Shown piece after piece: positions 8,979-17,430 of a DNA stretch of 64,000 nt; the first letter of the stretch is position 1; every line of letters starts with the position of its first letter. Position numbers and translations under genes: made by a program. The stretch covers positions 1 through 64,000 of the forward strand of contig CAZSMH010000001.1 in NCBI GenBank assembly GCA_964607965.1, read 5' to 3'. The DNA is from SZUA-584 sp964607965 (GTDB lineage Bacteria > Bacillota > Clostridia > Christensenellales > SZUA-584). The notes under the pieces were generated by a model that did no database searches, was not told the origin of the DNA, and saw only the letters and a program-made list of their open reading frames with translations.

Positions 8979-10501
8979 TGAGCACCTCTCAAAACCTGCC
9001 GATAATAGTCTATAACAGTATTGACAGCCTGCGTGATGCCTTTGCTGGTTATAGTAGCGCTGGAAATGGCCGCGATTTCATTTTGCTTTTCAGGCGGTTT
9101 TTTGACTACGGTCAGCGGATTTTCTGTAGTTTTGCCGGTGTACTGGCCGATAAAACTGCTGTCTGCAGCCTTGGCGCCGAGCCCCGGCGTTTCACTGTGC
9201 GAACCTAAAACTACACCATTTATAACACCGTCTGTTCCTATGCCAATGGTTAAATGCATACCCGAATTGTAGCCTTTAGTTATAACGGTTGCTGCTATAC
9301 CAATATCATTGCCACTAGCATCAAGCGCAGTATGAACAGACTGTATTATCTTGTACTGCTCGGGTATATCTTCCGTCCGCTCCTCAAACGAAACTGCCTT
9401 TGGGAATGACGCAAACCGTGCTTCGTTAGACTTATTTTGCATTTGATCCTCAATAGGGTCTTTTGTAATGCTGTAACCTAATCCAAGCAAAGCGCCGGCG
9501 ATTATCGTTATTATTAGCAGCTTTACCGTTATCGTAATTATCGGTTTCATTTTTGTCGCACCTCCGAAAAGATTTGGTACAAATGCTCTGTCAATAAGCG
9601 GCACAGTCAGATTCATAAGAAGAATAGAGTAAGAAACACCCTCGGGATAGCCGCCCCAAAGCCGTATAATGCTGGTTAAAATACCGCAGCCGGCAGCGAA
9701 AATAACTTTTCCTGTGCCGGACATAGGAGAAGTGGTATAGTCCGTAGCCATAAATATTGCCCCTATCATAAGCCCGCCTCCGAGTATGTGATAGAGTGCA
9801 TTGCCCGTGAACAGCCCCGAAGGACCGGCAACAAAAGTAAACAAGGCGACGGTACCGATATAGATAATCGGTATTCTGGGGTCTATAACACGGCGCGCAA
9901 TAAGATACAGCCCACCAATAATAAGCGCCAGCGCGCTTGTTTCGCCAATGCAGCCGCCTATGTTACCAAGAAACATATCAATATGAGGCGACAGCGCCCC
10001 GCCGGCTTTAAGAGCGGTCAGGGGCGTTGCAGAGGAAACAGCATCTGCAACAGCTGCGCTCTCCGGAATGGTAAAAGCCGTCATTATAGCAGGCCATGAA
10101 ATTACAAGAAACGCGCGGGCAGCCAATGCCGGATTTACAAAATTGTGCCCCAGGCCTCCGAAGCACTGTTTTACTATTCCGATTGCAAAAAAGGCGCCGA
10201 GTACAGGAATCCACCAGAAAGCTATATCCATAGGCGGCAGGTTAAGCGCCAGCAAAAGGCCGGTAACAGCCGCGCTGCCGTCTCCTACAGAAATTTTTCT
10301 GTGCATCAGTAATTGCAGGAGCACTTCGGCCAGTACAGCGGATGCAATGCATATCAGCACGGTAAAAAGCGACCCTATGCCGAAAACGAGCACGCCGACT
10401 GCCGTAGCCGGCAGAAGAGCGATAATAACGTCACGCATTATTGTCCCGGTCGTTTCAGGAGAACGTACGTGCGGCGATGACGACATAATATATTTATCCA
10501 T
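8975..10501 (-). CDS. rnfD: RnfD-RnfG fusion protein of the Rnf complex
   Basis: One uninterrupted 508-codon frame encodes RnfD (residues 1-317) followed directly by RnfG (318-508). The RnfD half is a polytopic membrane protein with the FMN-attachment-like motif SSATPLTALK and VNPALAARAFLVISWP. The RnfG half starts with one membrane helix and ends with the FMN-binding domain containing SSATITSKG. The genes are separate in characterised Rnf operons. A perfect GGAGG lies 10 nt before the internal ATG at 9550, so RnfG may also be made alone. The RnfG motif has Ala where Asp is usual in the D-x-x-S/T-G-A-T flavinylation signature, though the acceptor Thr is kept. The start at 10501 is chosen from GGAGG five bases upstream. 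A lost stop codon or a sequencing error at the junction is the alternative. Confidence 0.88.
   Translation of the reverse strand: MDKYIMSSSPHVRSPETTGTIMRDVIIALLPATAVGVLVFGIGSLFTVLICIASAVLAEVLLQLLMHRKISVGDGSAAVTGLLLALNLPPMDIAFWWIPVLGAFFAIGIVKQCFGGLGHNFVNPALAARAFLVISWPAIMTAFTIPESAAVADAVSSATPLTALKAGGALSPHIDMFLGNIGGCIGETSALALIIGGLYLIARRVIDPRIPIIYIGTVALFTFVAGPSGLFTGNALYHILGGGLMIGAIFMATDYTTSPMSGTGKVIFAAGCGILTSIIRLWGGYPEGVSYSILLMNLTVPLIDRAFVPNLFGGATKMKPIITITVKLLIITIIAGALLGLGYSITKDPIEDQMQNKSNEARFASFPKAVSFEERTEDIPEQYKIIQSVHTALDASGNDIGIAATVITKGYNSGMHLTIGIGTDGVINGVVLGSHSETPGLGAKAADSSFIGQYTGKTTENPLTVVKKPPEKQNEIAAISSATITSKGITQAVNTVIDYYRQVLRGAQ
9561..9566 (-). promoter_or_regulatory. Internal ribosome binding site for the RnfG half
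   Basis: CGGAGG on the minus strand is followed after 10 nt by an in-frame ATG at 9550 that begins the RnfG-like region (MKPIITITVK). Spacing and strength match those of the other rnf genes here. Confidence 0.7.
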
Positions 10502-10527
10502 ACACACCTCCGAAAAAAATCAAAAAG

Positions 10528-11865
10528 TCAACAGCCCGACTTGCGGCGTCTGCTTAATATCTGCGACTTGGCAAGCCTTATGCGCTGTACAAGGTGGCGG
10601 TTGGCAGGGCAAATATACGAACAGCAGCCGCATTCTATGCAGTCCGCTGCATTATGTTTTTCTGCATCGTCAATCCGCTCATGTTCCGTATAATCGCTTA
10701 AAAGGTAAGGCAAAAGCCCAATAGGGCACGCATAAACGCATTTGCCGCAACGTATGCAAAAAGATTCATCCATCGGGCGCGCCATATCCTCATCAAGAGA
10801 AAGCAGCCCTGAAGTACCTTTTATTACGGTGGCATCAAGGTTATGCTGGGAGACTCCCATCATAGGACCGCCTGCTATTACTTTTGCTATATTCCCTGAA
10901 AAACCGCCCACACTCGCTATAATATGTTTAATCGGCGTGCCGAGGCGTACAAGCAGGTTGGAAGGCCGGTTAACACTCCCGGTAACAGTAACTACACGTT
11001 GGTAAAGCGGCAAACCACCGCATACTGCAAGACATATCTGGTAGGCGGTGGCCGCGTTTATAACAATAACGCCTACGTCCATAGGAAGACCGCCGGAAGG
11101 CACTTGCCTTTTTGTTATAGCATATATAAGCTGTTTCTCGGCGCCTTGTGGATACTTGACCTTCAATACCGAGACATTAACCGGCTGGTCCTTTGCAGCA
11201 TCAGAAATTGCGTTTATAGCATCGCCCTTATTGTCTTCAATGCCTATATAAGCATTTTTTACATTAAGCGCTTTAACAACAGCCTTTAAGCCAAAAAGAA
11301 TTTCTTCCGGATGCTCAAGCATAAGCCTGTGATCTGCGGTTAAATAGGGTTCGCATTCTGCGCCGTTTACTATTACTGTATCTATTGGTTTTTCCGGCGG
11401 AGGAGAAAGCTTTACATGAGTAGGAAAAGCAGCCCCGCCCATGCCGACAATGCCGGCATTTTTTATTATTTCAACAATTTCTTTTGAAGAGAGAGCTTCT
11501 AAATTGCCGGGGCACTTTATATCCGGGCAAAGCCTGTCCTCATGATCGTTGGATATAACTATGGAAGGCTGCAGAGTGCCTAGTATATGAGGCCTTAATT
11601 CAATCGCCTTTACTGTTCCGGATACACTAGAGTGGCAAGGAACGCTTACATAACCGCCTGCTTCCGCAATCTTTTGACCCAGATCAACCTTATCGCCAAC
11701 ATTGACGATGGGCTGCGCAGGCGCTCCTATGTGCTGAGAGAAGGGCAGTATAATCTCATCCGGAACGCTGCATGGCTCAATTGCACGGTGTTCGGTCAGC
11801 GGTTTGCCATGGTGTATGCGGGCAAGAGGATGAATGCCTCCACTGAAAGAAAATTTAGCTGACAT
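10528..11865 (-). CDS. rnfC: RnfC, NADH-binding subunit of the Rnf complex
   Basis: 445 residues. The N-terminal biotinyl-lipoyl-like barrel (KFSFSGGIHP) is followed by a NADH/FMN domain with MGGAAFPTHVKL and VNGAECEPYLTADH, an SLBB-like region (GTPIKHIIASVGGF), and two 4Fe-4S motifs, CIRCGKCVYACP and CIECGCCSYICP. RnfC is the peripheral subunit that delivers electrons to NAD+. It is the first gene of the rnf operon (C-DG-E-A-B), the order usual in clostridia and acetogens. AAGGAG lies 7 nt before the ATG. The promoter region is mostly in the gap at 11905-12004. Confidence 0.96.
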   Translation of the reverse strand: MSAKFSFSGGIHPLARIHHGKPLTEHRAIEPCSVPDEIILPFSQHIGAPAQPIVNVGDKVDLGQKIAEAGGYVSVPCHSSVSGTVKAIELRPHILGTLQPSIVISNDHEDRLCPDIKCPGNLEALSSKEIVEIIKNAGIVGMGGAAFPTHVKLSPPPEKPIDTVIVNGAECEPYLTADHRLMLEHPEEILFGLKAVVKALNVKNAYIGIEDNKGDAINAISDAAKDQPVNVSVLKVKYPQGAEKQLIYAITKRQVPSGGLPMDVGVIVINAATAYQICLAVCGGLPLYQRVVTVTGSVNRPSNLLVRLGTPIKHIIASVGGFSGNIAKVIAGGPMMGVSQHNLDATVIKGTSGLLSLDEDMARPMDESFCIRCGKCVYACPIGLLPYLLSDYTEHERIDDAEKHNAADCIECGCCSYICPANRHLVQRIRLAKSQILSRRRKSGC

Positions 11866-11904
11866 ATTATCTCCTTATGCATCTGTACGGATACTGTTCA
11901 GTCA

Positions 11905-12004
11905 NNNNNNNNNNNNNNNNNNNNNNNNNNNNNNNNNNNNNNNNNNNNNNNNNNNNNNNNNNNNNNNNNNNNNNNNNNNNNNNNNNNNNNNNNNNNNNNN
12001 NNNN
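11905..12004. other. Assembly gap, 100 N, between divergent genes
   Basis: A run of exactly 100 N separates the start of the rnf operon from the GGDEF-EAL gene. Promoters and any regulatory RNA for rnfC are probably within it. Confidence 0.98.
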
Positions 12005-12101
12005 TTTAGCCGATATTTGTACTTTACTTATAATAAAGGTATACCGATAGATAATAGTGTGATATAGTAAATTTAATTTAATTTAATAAGAGAGTTGAAA
12101 T

Positions 12102-14501
12102 ATGCTTTATTCATCATTGTTTTCTGTGCTGTTTTTTTCTGTAAGCATTGTTTCGCTTGTCAGCGGCATCTTTGTGTTACAAGACAATAACAAGGCAGAC
12201 CTCAACAGATGTTATTTTGTTTTAACCGTAGCGGTTAGTATCTGGTCGGTTGGATTTGCGTTTGCGACATCAGCCGCAAGTATTGAGGTTTGCGAACTTT
12301 GGCGCCGCGTTTCAGCCATTGGCTGGGGTTCAATATACGGTATTATTTTACACTTCATACTCATTATTACAGGCAAAAAAGCACTGCTGAAAAAATGGTG
12401 GCTATATATATTTTTGTATCTTCCGGCGGCAGTTACTATATTGGCCTTCGCTGTTCCTTCGGGAATCAATCAAACACCTTATCAGCTTTTCTATACAGAA
12501 TTCGGTTGGGCTAACACTGCTGTAAACAATATCTGGGATTGGATATTTTATATTTACTATGCCGGCTATATGGCTTTGGGGTTGTCGCTTTTGTTTTTAC
12601 GGGGTAAAAAAACAACAGACAAAAATATAAAAAAGCAGTCGTATATTGTTTTCATTTCTTTTGTGACCGCCTTGGTGCTTGGTTCAATAACAGATATTGT
12701 GCTTAGCAGTATTTATACAAAAATGCCGCAAATGGCACCTATTGTAATGCTGATACCGATAATTGCGATATATCATACGATAAAAAAATATGGTTTCATA
12801 GTCGCTGAACCAATGGAAAAAAGCAGCGCTTTGAGGATAACATTTTGCGTTATTCTGTATGTTATTCTATCTTATATTCTGATAAATAGAATCCCACTTA
12901 TGAACATTGAGGTTTTTGTCTTAAGAGGTATTGTGACACAGCTGCAGATGTTGCTTTCTATTTATCTGGCGTTAAAAGAAAATAAACCGGGTTGTATAGC
13001 AGCTTGTTTGATAAATGTCTTCAGTATAATCGGTACAGTTATATATTTTATTAGTAATGCATCTGCCGAAGCTTTACCGGGATTAATATCCTATTTGGGC
13101 GTGCTTGTGATTATTGCACTGGTGTGTTCCTATAAAAATAAAGTTATAAGAAGCATAGAAAAAATTAAAAATCAACAAAAAAGCCTGGAAGAATCAGAAA
13201 AAAAATTATATCACATGGCTTATTATGATGCTCTTACAGGGCTGCCAAATAAAGAGTTATTTGTGATTCAGCTTGACCAAGCATTGCATGCCGCCAAAAG
13301 AAGTACTACCCTAATCGGCATAATATTTATTGACCTGGATTCTTTCAAGTCGGTCAATGACACAATGGGCCATGCAACCGGTGATATAGTGCTCAAAGAA
13401 ATAGGGGCCCGGCTGGCTTCATGTCTTAGAAAAGAAGATACCGTTTCAAGATACGGAGGGGATGAATTTCTAATCAAGGTAGCCAACATAAAAAAAGTCG
13501 AGCATATTAAAATAATTATTGATAAAATCACCAATGTTATAAACAAGGCAGTTACCGTTAACAATACTGATTTTTTTATTTCAGCAAGTATAGGTGTAGC
13601 CGTATACCCTGCAGACGGAGAAGATTCTGATACATTGATAAGAAATGCTGATATTGCAATGTATTCAGCAAAAAATAGAGGAAAAAATCAACATGTCTAC
13701 TGTTCTCCGAGTCTGAAAGACGACATCATAAAAAATATGAAGCTAAGAAATGATTTGTATAGGGCGCTGGATAACGATGAATTATATGTGCATTATCAAC
13801 CTCAGATTAAGACGGAAACGCAAGAAATAATAGGATTTGAAGCACTTTTGCGATGGAATCATAAAGAATATGGCGTTATTGCGCCGGATATTTTTATACC
13901 GATGGCAGAACAAACAGGGCTGATAAAGACAATAGGATTATGGGTTATAAAAAGCGCATGCGAGCAATGCAAGAAAGTAAAAAAATATTGTAACAAAGAA
14001 ATCACCATATCTGTTAACTTATCAATAGAACAATTAAAAGATGTTAATATTGCTGAAAAAATCTACAATATACTAGACCAAACCGAAACGGACCCAAAAA
14101 ACGTTCAGATAGAGATTACTGAAAGCATTGCAGCTAATAGAGAACCTTCCATTTTGCAGAGATTAAAAGAAATAAGTGATATTGGAGTTTCAATATCTAT
14201 TGATGATTTTGGTACCGGTTATTCATCTTTAAGCAGGCTTAAGACATTCCCTATTAATCTAATAAAAATTGATATGGAATTTGTGAGGGGGATATCCTCG
14301 AAATCCAAGAAGGATAAGGCGATAATAAAGAGTATTATTCAGATCGCCAGAAATCTTGAGCTTAATGTTTTGGCTGAAGGAGTTGAGACAGAGGAACAAT
14401 ATTTGTTTTTGAAGAAAAATAAATGCGATTTAATTCAGGGTTTTTACTTTTATAAGCCTCTGCCGGCGAAACAAATTGAACAATTGTTAAAAGATATGTA
14501 A
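12102..14501 (+). CDS. Membrane GGDEF-EAL c-di-GMP signalling protein
   Basis: 799 residues. The first 350 or so contain about nine or ten hydrophobic segments of the type found as 7TM sensor regions in histidine kinases and cyclases. A short coiled linker leads to a GGDEF domain with intact catalytic motif RYGGDEF (near residue 450) and an I-site-like RKED five residues before it. An EAL domain follows with EALLRW (near 579), the metal/loop-6 motif DDFGTGYSS, and AEGVE and QGFYF near the end. Both active sites look intact, so it could make or degrade c-di-GMP. With the HD-GYP protein at 29546 and the PilZ protein at 52114 it suggests c-di-GMP control of motility. Substrate sensed is unknown. 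Confidence 0.93.
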   Translation: MLYSSLFSVLFFSVSIVSLVSGIFVLQDNNKADLNRCYFVLTVAVSIWSVGFAFATSAASIEVCELWRRVSAIGWGSIYGIILHFILIITGKKALLKKWWLYIFLYLPAAVTILAFAVPSGINQTPYQLFYTEFGWANTAVNNIWDWIFYIYYAGYMALGLSLLFLRGKKTTDKNIKKQSYIVFISFVTALVLGSITDIVLSSIYTKMPQMAPIVMLIPIIAIYHTIKKYGFIVAEPMEKSSALRITFCVILYVILSYILINRIPLMNIEVFVLRGIVTQLQMLLSIYLALKENKPGCIAACLINVFSIIGTVIYFISNASAEALPGLISYLGVLVIIALVCSYKNKVIRSIEKIKNQQKSLEESEKKLYHMAYYDALTGLPNKELFVIQLDQALHAAKRSTTLIGIIFIDLDSFKSVNDTMGHATGDIVLKEIGARLASCLRKEDTVSRYGGDEFLIKVANIKKVEHIKIIIDKITNVINKAVTVNNTDFFISASIGVAVYPADGEDSDTLIRNADIAMYSAKNRGKNQHVYCSPSLKDDIIKNMKLRNDLYRALDNDELYVHYQPQIKTETQEIIGFEALLRWNHKEYGVIAPDIFIPMAEQTGLIKTIGLWVIKSACEQCKKVKKYCNKEITISVNLSIEQLKDVNIAEKIYNILDQTETDPKNVQIEITESIAANREPSILQRLKEISDIGVSISIDDFGTGYSSLSRLKTFPINLIKIDMEFVRGISSKSKKDKAIIKSIIQIARNLELNVLAEGVETEEQYLFLKKNKCDLIQGFYFYKPLPAKQIEQLLKDM

Positions 14502-14694
14502 TTTCAATAACCAGCGAATGAAAAGAGCAGTACGAACGTAATGTCTGCGGTCAGTTTTTGCAGACGAAGATATCTGACAAATATGACCGCGAGACTTTAC
14601 TATTTCCGAATAAAATAATATCATTATGCGCATGATTAACGTTAAGCCCTGATTGATGCGATCTGCAAATCGCATAATCCCGATAAAGGCGAGG

Positions 14695-14723
14695 TTTACA
14701 AATATAAAAGCCTGTGTTATTAT
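14695..14723 (+). promoter_or_regulatory. Sigma-A promoter of rpsO-pnp
   Basis: TTTACA at 14695-14700 and TATTAT at 14718-14723 are separated by exactly 17 nt. A transcript would begin near 14730, giving a leader of about 78 nt before rpsO. Confidence 0.75.
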
Positions 14724-14745
14724 GTTTTTTGACTTAAAACCGCAT

Positions 14746-14780
14746 ACATGGTCTGGCGAGCATCCGACGCCTTACTATGT
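14746..14780 (+). promoter_or_regulatory. Structured rpsO leader, candidate S15 autoregulatory site
   Basis: ACATGGT (14746-14752) pairs with ACTATGT (14774-14780), then a CT/TT internal loop, then GGCG (14755-14758) with CGCC (14768-14771) and a 9-nt loop. The lower helix contains adjacent G-U and G-C pairs, the element S15 recognises in 16S rRNA and in several mRNA leaders. The hairpin ends about 16 nt before the ribosome site AGGAGG at 14797-14802. Autoregulation is inferred. Confidence 0.5.
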
Positions 14781-14807
14781 TAACGGGGCTAATAACAGGA
14801 GGAAAAA

Positions 14808-15071
14808 ATGGATAAGGAAACCAAAGCGGGCATCATAGGGAAGTTTGCATTAAATGCAGGAGACACCGGATCGCCCGAGGTACAGATTGCACTGCTTACC
14901 GAGAGGATTAACCATCTTATCGAACATTTGAAAATCCATAAGAAGGACCATCATTCGAGAAGAGGACTTTTGAAAATGGTAGGTAAGAGGAGAGGCTTGC
15001 TGAACTATCTTAAGAAAAAGGATATCGAGCGGTACAGAGAAGTGCTAAAAGGCTTGAACTTAAGAAAGTAA
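14808..15071 (+). CDS. rpsO: 30S ribosomal protein S15
   Basis: 87 residues, typical for S15, with GDTGSPEVQIALLTERI, HLKIHKKDHHSRRGLL and VGKRRGLLNYL. S15 binds the central domain of 16S rRNA early in 30S assembly. A strong AGGAGG site is 5 nt upstream. It forms the classic rpsO-pnp pair with the next gene. Confidence 0.98.
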   Translation: MDKETKAGIIGKFALNAGDTGSPEVQIALLTERINHLIEHLKIHKKDHHSRRGLLKMVGKRRGLLNYLKKKDIERYREVLKGLNLRK

Positions 15072-15072
15072 C

Positions 15073-15102
15073 AATAATAGAGCGGGCGACCGCTCTATTA
15101 TT
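15073..15102 (+). terminator. Perfect 13-bp hairpin with GCGA tetraloop between rpsO and pnp
   Basis: AATAATAGAGCGG (15073-15085) pairs fully with CCGCTCTATTATT (15090-15102) around a GNRA-type GCGA loop. Only TTTG follows, so it may act as a partial terminator or as a processing and stability element between the two genes rather than a full stop. Confidence 0.7.
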
Positions 15103-15186
15103 TGTTAGAATATATATCGTGCGTATTTTGCATGGAGGGCATATGTAAGGGTGCATATGTCCGTGTGTTAAGGAGAAGGAGAGAAA

Positions 15187-17316
15187 ATGGAACACAAAGT
15201 ATTCGAGTTTGATTATGCCGGGAGGAAACTAACGGTTGAGACGGGCAAATATGCCCAGCAGGCAAATGGGACATGCCTGATGCGATGCGGAGAAACAGCC
15301 GTTCTTGTTACGGCAACCGCTTCAAAAACTCCCAGGGAAGGAATTGATTTTTTCCCGCTGAACGTAGAGTTTGAAGAAAAGATGTATTCTGTAGGAAAAA
15401 TACCAGGCGGTTTTATAAAACGCGAGGGACGGCCTACCGAAAAGGCGATACTGACATCGAGGCTTATTGACAGGCCGATAAGACCGCTGTTTCCCAAAGG
15501 GTACCGCAATGATGTTCAGGTAGTCTGCACAGTGCTGAGCGTGGAGCAGGATGTTCCTCCGGCCATATTGGGAATGATAGGCTCATCAATAGCGCTTTCT
15601 ATTTCTGACATTCCGTTTTTAGGACCTACGGGTTCGGTTGTTGTAGGTATGGCGGACGGGGAATATATAATAAACCCTGATGTATCACAACGCGAAAAAA
15701 GCGTGCTTGATTTAACCGTTTCCGGCACTAAGGATGCCGTGATGATGGTGGAGGCGGGTGCTGAGCAGATTAGCGAAAAGCAGATGCTTGACGCAATATT
15801 GCTTGCACACGAGGAGATAAAAAAGGTTATTGTATTTATCGAAAAAATTGTTAAAGAAGTCGGAAAGGAAAAGATAGAACCGCAGATAGCAGAAATTGAT
15901 AGCGAACTTGAACAATTGGTTCGTGAATATGCTTCGGATAAGGTGGAATACAGTGTTGATACTACAGAGAGAAGTGTGCGCGAACAGCGAACCGAGGAGG
16001 TTACGGCGGATGTGCTGGCGCATTTTGCGGAAAGCTATCCGGATAAATCGGCGGACATTGAAAACGTACTGTATGAAATAAGAAAAGAAATTGTACGGGA
16101 CAGAATTATTAACAAAGGCATCCGCCCGGATGGACGCGGATTTAACGAGATTCGTCCAATATGGTGTGAGACAGGCATATTTGCACGCACTCATGGCAGT
16201 GCCGTATTCACACGCGGAGAAACGCAGGCCATGACGCTGACTACTCTTGGCTCTATAAGCGATGCGCAGCGGCTTGACGGCTTAATAGACCAGGATAACA
16301 AACGCTATATGCATCATTATAATATGCCTCCGTATTCAACGGGAGAAGCCCGTATGCTAAGAGGCGCGAGCCGACGCGAGACAGGGCACGGCGCACTGGC
16401 AGAAAGAGCTTTAATGCCGGTTCTGCCCAGCGAGTCTGAGTTTCCTTACGCTATAAGAACCGTATCAGAGTGCATCAGCTCAAACGGCTCCACATCGCAG
16501 GCAAGCGTATGCGCAAGTTCACTGTCGCTTATGGATGCGGGAGTGCCAATAAAGGCGTCTGTTGCAGGCGTGGCGATGGGTCTTATTAAGGACGAAAACA
16601 CAGGAAACATTGCCATATTAACCGATATTCAGGGATTAGAGGACTTTTTGGGAGATATGGATTTTAAGGTGGCCGGTACAAGAGAAGGCATTACCGCTAT
16701 TCAGATGGACATAAAAATAAAGGGAATAGATGAGCAAATACTGACACGTGCTCTTTCGCAGGCTAATGAAGGCCGGATGTTCATACTGGACAAGATGGAT
16801 GCAGTATTGTCCGCGCCGCGTGAAAACCTATCTAAGTATGCGCCGCGTATTTACCAGTTTACCATAGACCCTGAAAAGATCCGCGAGGTTATAGGAACCG
16901 GCGGAAAGGTTATTAATAAGATTATTGCCGATACCGGAGTTAAGATAGACCTTGAAGACGACGGCAGGGTGTTTATTTTATCAGCCGACGAACAGGCGGC
17001 GGAGAAGGCAAAGGCTGCTATTGATGCTATTGTTAAAGAGGTGGAAGTTGGTAACGTTTATCTCGGAAAAGTGGTACGCATCATGAATTTCGGCGCTTTT
17101 GTAGAGCTTGCACCCGGCAAGGACGGCCTTGTGCATATTTCCAAGCTTTCTAATGAGCACGTTAAGCGTGTTGAGGACGTAGTCAATATAGGAGACGAAA
17201 TACTGGTCCGTGTTGTCGAAATAGACAAGCAGGGGCGTGTAAACTTAACGCGCAAGGGTTTGCTGCCGGACGACAAGAAAACGGAAAATAAGACAGAGGT
17301 TACTCCGCAAGAATAA
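15187..17316 (+). CDS. pnp: Polynucleotide phosphorylase
   Basis: 709 residues, the usual length. Two RNase PH domains come first (with the first-half motif LTSRLIDRPIRPLFPKGYRN and the second-half RTHGSAVFTRGETQA and MGDMDF-type region GDMDFKVAGTREGITA). A KH domain (IGTGGKVINKI) and an S1 domain (GKVVRIMNFGAFVELAPG) follow, ending in a short acidic tail. It degrades RNA 3' to 5' with phosphate, releasing nucleoside diphosphates. GGAGAAGGAGAG precedes the ATG, and the gene lies 115 nt after rpsO. Confidence 0.98.
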   Translation: MEHKVFEFDYAGRKLTVETGKYAQQANGTCLMRCGETAVLVTATASKTPREGIDFFPLNVEFEEKMYSVGKIPGGFIKREGRPTEKAILTSRLIDRPIRPLFPKGYRNDVQVVCTVLSVEQDVPPAILGMIGSSIALSISDIPFLGPTGSVVVGMADGEYIINPDVSQREKSVLDLTVSGTKDAVMMVEAGAEQISEKQMLDAILLAHEEIKKVIVFIEKIVKEVGKEKIEPQIAEIDSELEQLVREYASDKVEYSVDTTERSVREQRTEEVTADVLAHFAESYPDKSADIENVLYEIRKEIVRDRIINKGIRPDGRGFNEIRPIWCETGIFARTHGSAVFTRGETQAMTLTTLGSISDAQRLDGLIDQDNKRYMHHYNMPPYSTGEARMLRGASRRETGHGALAERALMPVLPSESEFPYAIRTVSECISSNGSTSQASVCASSLSLMDAGVPIKASVAGVAMGLIKDENTGNIAILTDIQGLEDFLGDMDFKVAGTREGITAIQMDIKIKGIDEQILTRALSQANEGRMFILDKMDAVLSAPRENLSKYAPRIYQFTIDPEKIREVIGTGGKVINKIIADTGVKIDLEDDGRVFILSADEQAAEKAKAAIDAIVKEVEVGNVYLGKVVRIMNFGAFVELAPGKDGLVHISKLSNEHVKRVEDVVNIGDEILVRVVEIDKQGRVNLTRKGLLPDDKKTENKTEVTPQE

Positions 17317-17348
17317 AAAAGCGGAAATGATATAATATTAAATTGTAG

Positions 17349-17378
17349 AGACGCTCATTAACCTGGAGCGTCTTTTTC
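17349..17378 (+). terminator. Rho-independent terminator after pnp
   Basis: AGACGCTC (17349-17356) pairs with GAGCGTCT (17366-17373), followed by TTTTTC. Confidence 0.9.
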
Positions 17379-17430
17379 ATGGTATTTTTAAAATGTGGAA
17401 CGCCTTATTTTGTTATGCTATATTATATTT

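Larger units (their letters stand above)
14502..14807. other. Intergenic region with several inverted repeats and the rpsO promoter and leader
   Basis: About 300 bp without a supported gene. It holds overlapping stems GTCTGC/GCAGAC (14543-14548 with 14560-14565) and GCGGTCA/TGACCGC (14547-14553 with 14584-14590), a perfect ATGCGAT/ATCGCAT hairpin (14656-14675), then the rpsO promoter and leader listed separately. Two short open frames here lack ribosome sites and are not supported. Confidence 0.7.

Noticed and set aside
14487..14675. 62-codon minus-strand frame downstream of the GGDEF-EAL gene
   Set aside because: No ribosome site and it overlaps the inverted repeats; not supported.
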